Shown here in pieces: positions 9,755 through 18,298 of a stretch of DNA of 50,335 nt (position 1 is the first letter of the stretch; every line of letters starts with the position of its first letter). The stretch is from Desulfovibrio sp. Lineage in GTDB: Bacteria; Desulfobacterota; Desulfovibrionia; Desulfovibrionales; Desulfovibrionaceae. The notes below the pieces were generated by a model. That model was given only the letters and a program-made list of their open reading frames with translations. It ran no database searches and had not been told where the DNA came from. The stretch is taken from contig JAFXOX010000045.1 of assembly GCA_017528345.1 (NCBI GenBank), positions 1 to 50,335 of the forward strand. Direction: 5' to 3'. The translations under genes and the position numbers were made by a program.

Positions 9755-10267
9755 CTATGGCTGAAAACGGCGGGCGCAGCTGAACATCGACTGCCAGTGC
9801 TCGGCATCGAGTCTGCACAGTTCAACGCGTCTTCCCCTGCCAGGCGCATGGACAAATTCTCCCTGCCCCACATAAATCCCCGTATGCTTGCTGAAAAAGC
9901 CAGGCGTAAAGACAAGAATATCACCTTCACGCAGGTCACCGTCACAGACCCTGCAGCCGTATTCCGCCTGATTGCTGGCACTTCTGGGGAGAGCGAGCCC
10001 ATGCTTGCCATAGCAGTAGAGCACAAGGCCTGAGCAGTCGAAGCCCTTTGGTGTGGTTCCACCTGGTCGATAGGGCACGCCAATCTGCTCTCGGGCCGTT
10101 TGGGCTATTTGTCGGGCACGCTCCGGGAGAGCTCCTGTATCAAGAACACACATTTCATCAGTCAGGCCGCAGCCTGTAAGACTACACAGAAGACACACGA
10201 GCAGAAACCCGACCAGGAATCTCACATGGGCAAACCCAAACGTTTGCCAGGATTGTACGAACGCCAT
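9755..10267 (-). CDS. NlpC/P60 family cell-wall hydrolase, lipoprotein
   Basis: Predicted outer-membrane or periplasmic lipoprotein peptidase cutting peptidoglycan stem peptides. The start at 10267 (MAFVQSWQTFGF) has a GAGGC ribosome site 5 bases upstream; longer versions to 10342 lack one. A hydrophobic signal ends in the lipobox LTGC. The NlpC/P60 core follows, with the catalytic Cys in FDCSGLV and the His region KHTGIYVGQGEFVHAP. At about 170 residues it is a minimal single-domain enzyme without SH3 or LysM targeting modules. It is monocistronic and divergent from the RdgC-like gene. Confidence 0.88.
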   Translation of the reverse strand: MAFVQSWQTFGFAHVRFLVGFLLVCLLCSLTGCGLTDEMCVLDTGALPERARQIAQTAREQIGVPYRPGGTTPKGFDCSGLVLYCYGKHGLALPRSASNQAEYGCRVCDGDLREGDILVFTPGFFSKHTGIYVGQGEFVHAPGRGRRVELCRLDAEHWQSMFSCARRFQP

Positions 10268-10383
10268 TTTTGCCTCATACTGATGCATGTTTTGACAATG
10301 TGCCCAATTGCCCATGCTCACGGTTGAAAACACAGAACGCACACGCTATAAAAAGCTCTGTAAGTATATATCAAGGAGTTGCT

Positions 10384-11346
10384 ATGCCCGGTATTTTCAG
10401 TTCCACCACAGCCTTGAGAATATTCCACGTTGCAGGAAGCCTCGGAGACTATGAGCAGGCTCTTGAGGATGCTGCCTTCACAGCCCAGCCCCAGGATCCT
10501 GGCCCCGATGAACGAATCATAGGTTTTGTCGGTCTTGGTAATGCGCTTGATACGGACTTTGCCTTTTCGCCATCCCAGGGTCAGTTCATTGCCCTTTCCC
10601 TGCGCGTCGACGAGCGCAAACCTTCGCAGGCAGCCATCAAAATGCGCCTGGCCCAGGCCATCAAACAGGAAGAAGAGGCCCATAACGGCAAGATCTCACG
10701 TCAGCGCAAAAAAGAACTCAAAGAAGAAATCTCAGCCCGTGTCAAGGCCCAGTCTGATCTGGTCCCAACGCTTCTTGATCTTATCTGGGATACAGAGCGC
10801 AGCCTGCTTTTCTGTACAAGCACCGTTGATAGTCTTGTGGAACTGGCATGTGAGCTTTTTGCCCGCGTCTTTCAGGTGGAAACCCATCCTCTGGCCGCTT
10901 GTGCGGATCTCGCAAAGCGCTTTGAAAGCATCTATGCCGGAGACAGGCCCATGCGTCTTCAGCTTTCTGATACCCAGCGCGCCCTGCTTGGAAGCTATGA
11001 CTATCGCGTCACCCTTTCAACACCGGAAAACGCTGAGGAAAAAGCAACGGTGAGCGCACGCGGCAGCCAGGAGCCTGGCCTCAAGGCTTTGGAAGAAGGC
11101 CTGCAGATCAAGCGCCTTGGCATTCTCGCCCAAATTTACGAAGCCAATACGCCCGATGACCAGGAACCCGACAGAGAATGCGTCTTTCTGCTTGACGATG
11201 AGCTCAACATCACGCAGCTGAAAATGCCAAAACTTGAAGATACGCGAGACCGTAGAGACCGCGAGGACCGCCTGTATCTCAATGCTGATCACGCCGTGAC
11301 TGTGGCTGAAATTGTCATGGCACTGTGTGCGACTGACGCACCCTAA
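10384..11346 (+). CDS. rdgC: RdgC-like recombination-associated protein
   Basis: A 320-residue protein starting at 10384 behind AAGGAG at 10373-10378. Upstream codons overlapping the divergent gene are not expected to be translated. The central region, where bulky/basic residues are followed by a charged helix (SRQRKKELKEEI) and then TERSLLFCTSTVDSLVELA, matches the pattern of RdgC proteins, which form ring-shaped dimers on DNA and modulate RecA. The first residues (FSSTTALRIFHVAG) also fit. Identification rests on pattern memory, not alignment. The (p)ppGpp-hydrolase-like gene follows after 31 bases with its own ribosome site, so the two are probably co-transcribed. Confidence 0.6.
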   Translation: MPGIFSSTTALRIFHVAGSLGDYEQALEDAAFTAQPQDPGPDERIIGFVGLGNALDTDFAFSPSQGQFIALSLRVDERKPSQAAIKMRLAQAIKQEEEAHNGKISRQRKKELKEEISARVKAQSDLVPTLLDLIWDTERSLLFCTSTVDSLVELACELFARVFQVETHPLAACADLAKRFESIYAGDRPMRLQLSDTQRALLGSYDYRVTLSTPENAEEKATVSARGSQEPGLKALEEGLQIKRLGILAQIYEANTPDDQEPDRECVFLLDDELNITQLKMPKLEDTRDRRDREDRLYLNADHAVTVAEIVMALCATDAP

Positions 11347-11377
11347 GACAACTGACAGCAAAAAAGGAGTATAGGCT

Positions 11378-11923
11378 GTGCGCGATATCTCCGAAAGCAT
11401 ACGGGAAGCCTGGCTTTTTGCCGGGCAAGCCCATCAATTGCAGCTCTACCATTCTGATCTGGGCAATATCTCCTATCTTGCCCATTTGGGGATTGTTGCC
11501 TCCCTTGCCCGGACAGCGGCAGCTACCGACAGGACAGGCGACCCTGAGCTTTCAGAAATCGTGGGTATTCTGCATGACTGTGTGGAGGACTGCAACATTG
11601 AGCTTGCGCAGATTGAGGAACGCTTTGGCGAACAGACAGCCTTGTGTGTAGGCGCGTTAAGTAAAAATCCTGCCCTGCGTGGACGCCAAGCCTCAGATGA
11701 GGCCGTCGCACGTATCGCCAAGGCGCCCCGAGAAGCTGCCATTGTCAAACTCGCCGACCGCATCTGCAATATCGGCGGCCGTCCCAATCCCAAGTGGACA
11801 GCCTGGAAAATTGCTGACTATACCGAAGAATCCCGCCACATTCTCCAGGTGCTGCATGCGGCTTCTCCCTCCCTATCCCGCAAACTTGAAGAACGCATCC
11901 ACGTCTGGGAAGGCTTTGCCTAA
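11378..11923 (+). CDS. Small HD-domain (p)ppGpp hydrolase-like protein (MESH1/SpoT-N type)
   Basis: A 181-residue stand-alone HD domain with the motif order of the SpoT/MESH1 hydrolase domain: a His in SYLAHLG, the HD pair with acidic neighbours GILHDCVED, the IEERFGEQTALCVGALSK stretch typical of this family, and VKLADRICNI. No synthetase, TGS or ACT domain is present. The family removes the 3'-pyrophosphate of (p)ppGpp using Mn2+; the substrate here is inferred. The start is GTG at 11378, 8 bases after AAGGAG. The neighbouring rdgC-like gene suggests a link between alarmone level and replication or recombination, which is speculative. Confidence 0.75.
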   Translation: MRDISESIREAWLFAGQAHQLQLYHSDLGNISYLAHLGIVASLARTAAATDRTGDPELSEIVGILHDCVEDCNIELAQIEERFGEQTALCVGALSKNPALRGRQASDEAVARIAKAPREAAIVKLADRICNIGGRPNPKWTAWKIADYTEESRHILQVLHAASPSLSRKLEERIHVWEGFA

Positions 11924-11949
11924 AAAACCTGGCATAGCTTCATCTTCTG

Positions 11950-11976
11950 GGCAAAGCCCCCAATGGGGGCTTTGCC
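11950..11976. terminator. Strong hairpin after the rdgC-HD unit
   Basis: GGCAAAGCCCCC (11950-11961) pairs perfectly with GGGGGCTTTGCC (11965-11976) around a 3-base loop. No T-run follows on either side, so it may be a transcript-stabilising hairpin or a weak terminator. Confidence 0.5.
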
Positions 11977-12098
11977 TCATGCGCCGCAAAACATTCTCGG
12001 TTCTCAAGACGCAAAATGATCTGCCAAACCAGGCTTAGGCAAAACGCGACTCCCTGAGAGTTGGCTCTCCATCTCAAAGGACGTGGCACATACAGACC

Positions 12099-13430
12099 AT
12101 GCCGATCCATCTTTCCGACCACTTTAGCTTCCGTCGACTTCTGGCCTTCACGTTTCCGTCCGTCGTCATGATGGTCTTCACCTCAATCTATTACGTGGTG
12201 GACGGCTATTTTGTGGCCAATTACGCAGGCAAGCACGCTTTTGCCGCGGTAACCCTCATTTTCCCGCTCTTTGGCGTCTTGGGTGCTGCCGGCTTTATGC
12301 TCGGAGCCGGAGGCGCTGCCATTGTGGGCAAGATGCTCGGCAGCAAAAAAGACAAAGAGGCACGGCGCACCTTTTCCTTCTTTGTCGCTGTGACCGCCCT
12401 TGCTGGTCTCATCCTCACCCTGCTTGGCCAGTATTTCCTTGAAGCTGTAGCCCTTTTTCTGGGAGCAGATGACGAGATGCTCGGCGCCTGTCTGCTCTAC
12501 GGTCGCATCTGTCTTGTCAGCCTTCCGGCCTTTATGCTGCAGTTTTTCTTTCAGCCATTCTTTGTCACGGCTGAGCGGCCCAAGCTTGGCCTTACCGTCA
12601 CAGTCATCGCCGGTGCCAGCAATATGCTCCTTGATGCCCTGTTTGTGGCTGTCCTGGGCCTTGGTTTATGTGGTGCGGCTCTGGCTACTGTCATCAGTGA
12701 GTGTCTGGGAGGTCTGCTGCCTCTCATCTATTTTGCCAGGCCCAATCACAGCCTGCTTGGCCTTTGCCGTTTTACGCCCTGCCTGCGCGCACTCCTTGCC
12801 GCCTGCGGAAACGGCATGTCGGAATTTCTCATCAATGTGAGCTATCCCCTGCTCACGGCTCTCTACAATTATCAGATTCTGCGCATCTCCAATCAGGACG
12901 GACTGGCAGCCTTCGGGATTCTGCTCTATGTATCCTTTGTGTTCACAGCGCTTTTTCTGGGCTATGCCCTGGGCAGTGCTCCCCTTGTCAGCTATCATCT
13001 GGGATCAAACAATAGCCAGGAGCTCAAAAACCTCTTTGACAAAAGCCTCTGGATCAATGCCATAACTGGCCTTGCCCTGACACTTCTGGCCTTCCTCGCC
13101 GCCCGCCCCATGGCGACCTTTTTTGCAGGCTTTGATGCCGAGCTCTGTGAGCTGACCCGCCACGCCCTCTCGCTCTATGCGCCAATCTTTCTCGTATCCT
13201 GGATCAATATTTACGGCTCATCCTTTTTCACTGCCCTCAATAACGGCCTGGCCTCAGCCCTGATCTCCACCCTGCGCACGCTGGTCTTTGGGGTGGCCGC
13301 AATCCTCATCCTCCCCACATTTCTTGGTCTTGACGGAGTCTGGCTTGCGGGGATTGCCGGCGAACTTGTCACAGTCCTTGTCACAGTCTGGCTCTTTGCC
13401 CGCATGCGCAGACAGGACAAAAAAGCGTAA
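12099..13430 (+). CDS. MATE family multidrug/cation antiporter
   Basis: A 443-residue integral inner-membrane protein with about twelve hydrophobic segments in two homologous halves. The N-terminal signature is FPSVVMMVFTSIYYVVDGYF, followed by AAGFMLGAGGAAIVGKMLG, as in MATE exporters of the DinF/MepA-like type. Such proteins expel organic cations, drugs or metabolites in exchange for H+ or Na+. The substrate cannot be read from sequence. The ribosome site is poor (GGA too far from the ATG). The gene stands alone and converges on the Rrf2 gene. Confidence 0.88.
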   Translation: MPIHLSDHFSFRRLLAFTFPSVVMMVFTSIYYVVDGYFVANYAGKHAFAAVTLIFPLFGVLGAAGFMLGAGGAAIVGKMLGSKKDKEARRTFSFFVAVTALAGLILTLLGQYFLEAVALFLGADDEMLGACLLYGRICLVSLPAFMLQFFFQPFFVTAERPKLGLTVTVIAGASNMLLDALFVAVLGLGLCGAALATVISECLGGLLPLIYFARPNHSLLGLCRFTPCLRALLAACGNGMSEFLINVSYPLLTALYNYQILRISNQDGLAAFGILLYVSFVFTALFLGYALGSAPLVSYHLGSNNSQELKNLFDKSLWINAITGLALTLLAFLAARPMATFFAGFDAELCELTRHALSLYAPIFLVSWINIYGSSFFTALNNGLASALISTLRTLVFGVAAILILPTFLGLDGVWLAGIAGELVTVLVTVWLFARMRRQDKKA

Positions 13431-13464
13431 AAAACACATAAAAACATGCCTGAGCCTGACAGCC

Positions 13465-13938
13465 TCAGAGGGGAAGTGTCATGTTGTTGCCGACCTTGGC
13501 GTAGAAACGCTCAATAATGTCAGCAAGGGAAATGTCGGCCATGCACGCTTCAGCCTTCCTTTGCACACACAGATAGGCCTCGCCCAGGGATTCCTGAATG
13601 CCCACACCCACATGGCAAAGTGGATTAATATGCGTATCAAGCACAAGCAGTGGACTCTCCCCCAGAACAGCCCTATAGATATCAAGCAGGGAAATGGCTG
13701 TGGCGCTTCTGGCAAGACTGGGCTTTGCCTGCCCCTGCATGGAATGCAAAAGTCCTGCCTTACGCATGCAGCTCATGAGCTGACGCACGTAGGTGGGATT
13801 GGTGTGAATACTCCTGGCTATGGCAGTACTTGAAAGCAGAGGCGCAGGATCTGCACCTTTCCTTGTATGAACATCTCGCACAATCTGCACAAAGGCCAAA
13901 AGATGCACAGCATCGCTTAGACGAGTTGACTTTCGCAT
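13465..13938 (-). CDS. Rrf2 family transcriptional regulator
   Basis: Winged-helix regulator of about 157 residues. The N-terminal LSDAVHLLAFV and the recognition region STAIARSIHTNPTYVRQLMSCMRKAGLL are characteristic of Rrf2 proteins. Three cysteines lie in the C-terminal half (HINPLCHVG, EAYLCVQ, EACMAD), but their spacing (16 and 7 residues between) is not the usual IscR/NsrR Fe-S pattern, so cluster binding is uncertain. I chose ATG 13938, with AGGGT just upstream, over a GTG at 13971. It is divergent from the HMA protein gene, which it may control. Confidence 0.85.
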   Translation of the reverse strand: MRKSTRLSDAVHLLAFVQIVRDVHTRKGADPAPLLSSTAIARSIHTNPTYVRQLMSCMRKAGLLHSMQGQAKPSLARSATAISLLDIYRAVLGESPLLVLDTHINPLCHVGVGIQESLGEAYLCVQRKAEACMADISLADIIERFYAKVGNNMTLPL

Positions 13939-14114
13939 AAAGACCCTGTTCTCCACTTGCACTTTTCGCACAATGCACTATAAGTTTCCCATGTTCAGGC
14001 TATTTTTGCCAGCTTACGGGCAAATTGCAAGCAGACACTTGTGATAAAAAAGAAAAGCAAGTTATTTTTCATTTTCATCGTAAACCTCAGTTTGCACTCT
14101 ACAAGGAGAAAACC

Positions 14115-14321
14115 ATGGAAAAAGTCCTCACCATTGAAGGGATGAAATGTAACCACTGTTCCGCAGCAGTCGAAAAAGCGCTTTCCGCCCTGGCGGGTGT
14201 GGAAAGCGTTCATGTTGACCTTGCAGCCAAACAGGCAACGGTTACCGGGGCAAGCCTTGACGCCAAGGCACTTTCAGATACCGTGACCAAGGCCGGTTAC
14301 ACTGTCGTTTCAGTGCAATAA
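14115..14321 (+). CDS. HMA-domain copper-chaperone-like protein (CopZ type)
   Basis: A 68-residue single heavy-metal-associated domain. The metal site is GMKCNHC (MxCxxC) near the N-terminus, and the fold ends in AGYTVVSV, as in CopZ and the N-terminal domains of copper ATPases. It binds Cu(I) and delivers it to partner proteins in the cytoplasm. AAGGAG lies at 14103-14108. No CopA ATPase gene is adjacent, so the chaperone is an orphan here. A strong terminator follows at once. The divergent Rrf2 gene is a candidate regulator. Confidence 0.9.
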   Translation: MEKVLTIEGMKCNHCSAAVEKALSALAGVESVHVDLAAKQATVTGASLDAKALSDTVTKAGYTVVSVQ

Positions 14322-14343
14322 GCGTAATTCTCGCCACGGCCAA

Positions 14344-14374
14344 AAAAATCCTCCGTCTACGGAGGATTTTTTTT
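14344..14374 (+). terminator. Rho-independent terminator after the HMA gene
   Basis: AAAAATCCTCCGT (14344-14356) pairs with ACGGAGGATTTTT (14359-14371) around a 2-base tip, and T residues continue to 14374. Confidence 0.9.
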
Positions 14375-14467
14375 GGGGTTTTCTGCGTTTTTGGAGAGAC
14401 CCGACTGCGCAAAACTGGCCCCCATATGATAAAAAGCGAGAGCGGATCCTTGTCAGGCGCCTTCAGC

Positions 14468-14496
14468 TTGAGAATTGCATCGGACTGAGCTATTCT
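14468..14496 (+). promoter_or_regulatory. Candidate sigma-70 promoter of metNIQ
   Basis: TTGAGA (14468-14473) and TATTCT (14491-14496) are separated by 17 bases, giving a leader of roughly 80 bases before the metN ATG at 14581. No S-box/SAM riboswitch could be recognised in the leader. Confidence 0.45.
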
Positions 14497-14580
14497 GCGC
14501 GTATTGTGTGCGCGATCTTCTCTTGCTTTTTTTTTTCACAAAAGCTTTGTCGCGCCCGTTTCCCTGCAAAGGATCTCTTG

Positions 14581-15564
14581 ATGATTCATGTTGAGCATCT
14601 CCATAAATGGTATGGCAACCGAGAAGTGTTGCACGATATCAATCTGCATGTCAGTGAAGGTGAAATTTTTGGTGTCGTGGGCCACTCCGGTGCCGGTAAA
14701 TCCACCCTGTTACGCTGCATGAACGGTCTGGAAAGCTATCAGCAGGGCAAGGTGACGGCCATGGGCGTGGATGTAGCCAGTCTCTCCGGCACCAGCCTGC
14801 GTAAACTCCAAAGCAGCATGGGAATGATCTTTCAAAATTTCAATCTCATGGCGCGCAAAAATGTCTTTGAAAATGTGGCGTTTCCCATGAGACTCTGGGG
14901 AGCCCCAAACATCAAGGAGCGAGTCAACGAGCTGCTGGAACTTGTTGGACTTGCCAAGCGCGCCATGCAGCGTGTGCAAAACCTCTCAGGCGGCCAGAAA
15001 CAGCGTGTCGGCATAGCCCGCGCTCTTGCCCTCAACCCCCGCGTTCTGCTCTGTGACGAGGCGACTTCGGCTCTGGACCCCAAGACCACCATGTCTATCC
15101 TTGATCTGCTCGATGACATCAACCGCAATCTCAAGCTGACCATTGTCATGGTCACCCATCAGATGGAGGTGGTTAAACGACTCTGCCACAGCCTTCTCAT
15201 GCTTGACCGCGGTAAAACCGTAGCCTCTGGCGTAACAGAGGAACTTTTTTTGTCGCCGACCAAGGAAATGAGCAAGATGGTCACCGATGAGTATACCTTG
15301 CTCAAGAGCGGCACCAATATCCGGCTGATGTTTCCACGCGACATTTCTCAGCAGAGCATTATTACCCACATGGCTCGCAGCCTGGATATCGACTTTTCCA
15401 TTGTGGGCGGCAAACTTGAGCGTTATCTTGACGATGTCTTTGGCTTTCTTATCATTAATGTTCCCGATGCCCACAAGGACGCCGTGCTCGGTTATCTTGA
15501 AAATCATCACCTCTACTGGCAGGTGCTGGACAACGAGGAAGCAGGCTCATGCATGAGACGATAA
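14581..15564 (+). CDS. metN: Methionine ABC importer ATP-binding protein MetN
   Basis: ATPase subunit of the MetNIQ methionine importer. Walker A is GHSGAGKST, the Q-loop is MIFQNFNLM, the ABC signature LSGGQKQRVGIARAL, and Walker B LLCDEATSALDP with the following switch His in VTHQMEV. The C-terminal 90 or so residues (from IRLMFPRDISQQS) form the NIL domain, which in this family binds methionine and inhibits transport. Start ATG 14581 (MIHVEHLHKWYG) follows AAAGGA; an upstream in-frame GTG at 14506 would add 25 atypical residues. The 3' end overlaps metI by 16 bases. Confidence 0.93.
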   Translation: MIHVEHLHKWYGNREVLHDINLHVSEGEIFGVVGHSGAGKSTLLRCMNGLESYQQGKVTAMGVDVASLSGTSLRKLQSSMGMIFQNFNLMARKNVFENVAFPMRLWGAPNIKERVNELLELVGLAKRAMQRVQNLSGGQKQRVGIARALALNPRVLLCDEATSALDPKTTMSILDLLDDINRNLKLTIVMVTHQMEVVKRLCHSLLMLDRGKTVASGVTEELFLSPTKEMSKMVTDEYTLLKSGTNIRLMFPRDISQQSIITHMARSLDIDFSIVGGKLERYLDDVFGFLIINVPDAHKDAVLGYLENHHLYWQVLDNEEAGSCMRR

Positions 15565-16247
15565 TCCATCTTGGGGCCTGGGCTGAACCGCTCTGGACCC
15601 GTTTCCTGGAAAAACTGCCGGAAATTCTCCAGGCCACCTGGGAAACCCTGGACATGGTCTTTCTCTCCACGGTCTTTTCCATGTTCTTTGGCTTTATCCT
15701 GGCAATCTGGATGATTGTCACCAATCCCCTTGGTCTGCGTCCCTGTCCGGCAGTCTACCGGGTTCTCGACTTTGTGGTTAATCTTTTACGCTCCTTTCCC
15801 TTTATTATTCTGCTCATTGCCATTATTCCCATCACCCGTTTCATTGTGGGGACATCCATTGGCAGTGCTGCCGCTATTGTTCCGCTCACTGTTGCCGCTG
15901 CCCCCTTTGTGGCCCGACTCATTGAGACCTGTTTTCTGGAAGTGGATCGGGGTGTGATTGAGGCCGCACGCTCATTTGGTGCCAGTAATACCCAGATCAT
16001 CTTCCGTGTTCTGATACCAGAAGCGCTCCCCTCCATTGTTCTCAATGTGGCTGTTGTGGCCATAACCCTGCTTGGCTATTCAGCCATGGCCGGCACCGTT
16101 GGCGGGGGCGGTCTGGGCGATCTCGCTGTCCGCTACGGGTATAATCGCTTTCAGGTTGATATCATGGTCTATGCCGTGATCATCCTCTGTATTCTGGTTT
16201 TGCTTATTCAAGGTGTTTGTAATCTGCTCTACAAGGTCCTGCGCTAA
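15549..16247 (+). CDS. metI: Methionine ABC importer permease MetI
   Basis: A 232-residue inner-membrane permease with about five hydrophobic segments. The cytoplasmic EAA-loop (VIEAARSFGASNTQIIFRVL) contacts MetN. The segments VVNLLRSFPFIILLIAIIP and AMAGTVGGGGLGDLAVRYGY are typical of MetI. It lies between metN, which it overlaps, and metQ, 29 bases downstream. Confidence 0.93.
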   Translation: MHETIIHLGAWAEPLWTRFLEKLPEILQATWETLDMVFLSTVFSMFFGFILAIWMIVTNPLGLRPCPAVYRVLDFVVNLLRSFPFIILLIAIIPITRFIVGTSIGSAAAIVPLTVAAAPFVARLIETCFLEVDRGVIEAARSFGASNTQIIFRVLIPEALPSIVLNVAVVAITLLGYSAMAGTVGGGGLGDLAVRYGYNRFQVDIMVYAVIILCILVLLIQGVCNLLYKVLR

Positions 16248-16276
16248 CGGGCCCCAACTTTTTTGTCGGAGGATGT

Positions 16277-17053
16277 ATGCGTCGTCTTTTTTTCACCCTG
16301 CTGCTGCTTCTGACCTATGTTCTTCCAGCTCAAGCTGCCGAAGAAATTATTGTGGGGGTCACACCCTTCCCGCATAAAGATATTCTGCTGCAGACCAAGG
16401 ACCTGCTTGCCAAGGATGGCTATACACTGGTGCTGAAAGAATTCACTGACTATGTGCAGCCCAATCTGGCTTTGGCCAGCAAGGTACTTTTTGCCAATTT
16501 CTTCCAGCACGAACCCTACCTGGAAAATATGAACAAGGAAAAAAACCTGAAGCTCGTCTCCATCGCCAAAGTGCACATTGAGCCACTTGGCGTCTATTCC
16601 AAAAAAATCCACAAACTCTCGGAGCTGAAAAAAGGGGACTCTATCTCTGTTCCCAATGATCCCACCAATGAAGCCCGTGCCCTGCGACTTTTGGAAGCTC
16701 ATGGCATTATCGGCATCAAACCAGGCCAGCTTGTGACCGTCGCAGACATTACCAAAAATCACTTGAATCTCAAATTTCATGAGCTTGAGGCTGCACAACT
16801 GCCCAGGGCTCTGGACGATGTCACCTGCGCTGTGATCAATACAAACTTTGCCAGGGAAGCCGGGCTCATCCCCACCCGTGACGCGCTGGTTATGGAAGGC
16901 AGTGATTCCCCCTATGCCAATGTCATTGTAGTGCGTGAAGAAGACGAGAACAGCCCCAAGGCCAAAGCTCTGCTTAAAGCCGTGCACTCCCTGAAAGTGC
17001 GCGCCTACATTGAAAAGGAACTGACAGCCAAAGGCATTGTGCCGGCCTTCTAA
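16277..17053 (+). CDS. metQ: Methionine-binding periplasmic protein MetQ (NlpA family)
   Basis: Substrate-binding protein of the importer, 258 residues. The signal sequence (MRRLFFTLLLLLTYVLPAQA) ends in AQA and has no lipobox Cys, so unlike Escherichia coli MetQ it is probably a soluble periplasmic protein cleaved by signal peptidase I. The NlpA-family core is clear: VGVTPFPHKDIL, the SVPNDPTNEARAL ligand loop, and VINTNFAREAGL. GGAGG lies 5 bases before the ATG. The substrate is presumably L- or D-methionine, from family knowledge. Confidence 0.92.
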   Translation: MRRLFFTLLLLLTYVLPAQAAEEIIVGVTPFPHKDILLQTKDLLAKDGYTLVLKEFTDYVQPNLALASKVLFANFFQHEPYLENMNKEKNLKLVSIAKVHIEPLGVYSKKIHKLSELKKGDSISVPNDPTNEARALRLLEAHGIIGIKPGQLVTVADITKNHLNLKFHELEAAQLPRALDDVTCAVINTNFAREAGLIPTRDALVMEGSDSPYANVIVVREEDENSPKAKALLKAVHSLKVRAYIEKELTAKGIVPAF

Positions 17054-17072
17054 GCATCTCCTCCAAAAAGTT

Positions 17073-17110
17073 AAGCCCGCCAAAGTCATGGCGGGCTTTT
17101 TTTTTTTTTT
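17073..17110 (+). terminator. Rho-independent terminator of metNIQ
   Basis: AAGCCCGCCA (17073-17082) pairs with TGGCGGGCTT (17089-17098) and is followed by an unbroken T-run to 17110. Confidence 0.95.
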
Positions 17111-17173
17111 GGCTCAAGAGAAAAAACAGCAAAAGCGGCAACAGGTTTCAACAGAAAAATGTTCCTAAAAGAG

Positions 17174-17958
17174 CTATGCCACAGGCTTTTTGACCACATA
17201 GAGCACAGAAGTCATGGGCAAGCCAAGAGCCTTCAACGTATCTTCACCAAAATAGTCCTTGCCCAGACTTTTTAAGAGAAAGCCTGCATCTTCAACCCTT
17301 TGCATAAAATCTTTTTTTGCATAAAGTCTGACATGGTCATCCTGACCAAATCTGCTCCAACGTTCCGTGATTGAAGTATCCTGGTCTTCATCCGTTGTGG
17401 GGAGTGTTAAGCTGATTGGGACCAGCAAAATTCCAAATCCACCAGGTTTTAAAATACGTAAAAGCTCTTGTAACGCTTTACGATCATTAGGAACATGTTC
17501 CAAAACATGCAAGCATATCCAGGCATCAAAAGATGCAGTACTGATTTCTGTCATACAAGAAAGATTGACTTTATATGTCACACCTTTCATGTACATATCA
17601 GCTGTTTCATGCTTGAGCACGAAGTTTTTCTTTAAAAATAAGCTATTGCAGGACGAGGTGCAAATTCAAGTAGACGAAAATTGGGATTACGATAAGCCAC
17701 TCCTAAATGGCGCAACAAAAACATTGCGACCAAACGCTCTCGATCCATACCGCCACAAAATGGGCAGGAAAAGGTTTGGGGAGCAAAAAGCTCCATAACA
17801 AAACGATTGACCGCTTTTTGGGTTCCGTTTTCCTGAACTGGTGCTGGTTTATGCTTTGCGTATTCTTTTGTTAATTCCCCTTGTAAGGGAATAAAATGCT
17901 CAACTTTATTCGAACATAATGGACAAAAATATTCACCAGAAGATATTTCAGAATTCAT
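17174..17958 (-). pseudogene. Frameshifted zinc-ribbon SAM-dependent methyltransferase
   Basis: The N-terminal frame (17958 down to about 17632) encodes a zinc ribbon (CPLCSNK ... CPFCGGMDRERL) and the start of a Rossmann methyltransferase (LLEFAPRPAIAYF), then hits a stop. The next frame continues without a gap in sense (LKKNFVLKHETADMYMKGV, then FDAWICLHVLEHVPNDRKAL and LKPGGFGILLVP) to 17174. The two join if one T is added to the T-run at about 17635-17639 (minus-strand TATTTTTAAAG). The methyltransferase core motifs are otherwise intact, so this is a recent frameshift, a slippage site or a read error. It is AT-rich and lies beside other broken genes. The methyl acceptor is unknown. Confidence 0.85.
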
Positions 17959-18298
17959 ACTACAACCATAATATTGTCAGTAAAGACAGCTAAAATGAAG
18001 TTTTAAAATTCCATGACTCTTTAAAAAAATGGAGTATTGACTGTAGCTACAGGTAAAACAACGCTATTCAGCCTCAGCTTCTTCATCTCAAGGAAAACAT
18101 GTTACACAAAAAAAAGAACATAAAGACAAAAATCAAGTGTAAGCGACAAAACAGTTTAGTGTGAAGAGACTGTCACTGCAAGTACTTCTTTGCCTTTACC
18201 ACGTCGACAAAAAGACACAGATATTCCGGAAATATCTTGAGAGATCCTGTGATTATGTCCACAATTCAAAGTGCACACGTTCCCACATGTAACCGCTC
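17959..18298. other. Intergenic region, no gene seen
   Basis: An AT-rich gap of 340 bases between the broken methyltransferase gene and umuD, both on the minus strand. This is where umuC would be expected downstream of umuD, but no UmuC-like coding sequence is visible. Confidence 0.6.

Noticed and set aside
14497..14580. SAM or S-box riboswitch in the metN leader
   Set aside because: The leader is only about 80 bases and shows no multi-stem junction or terminator typical of such switches.
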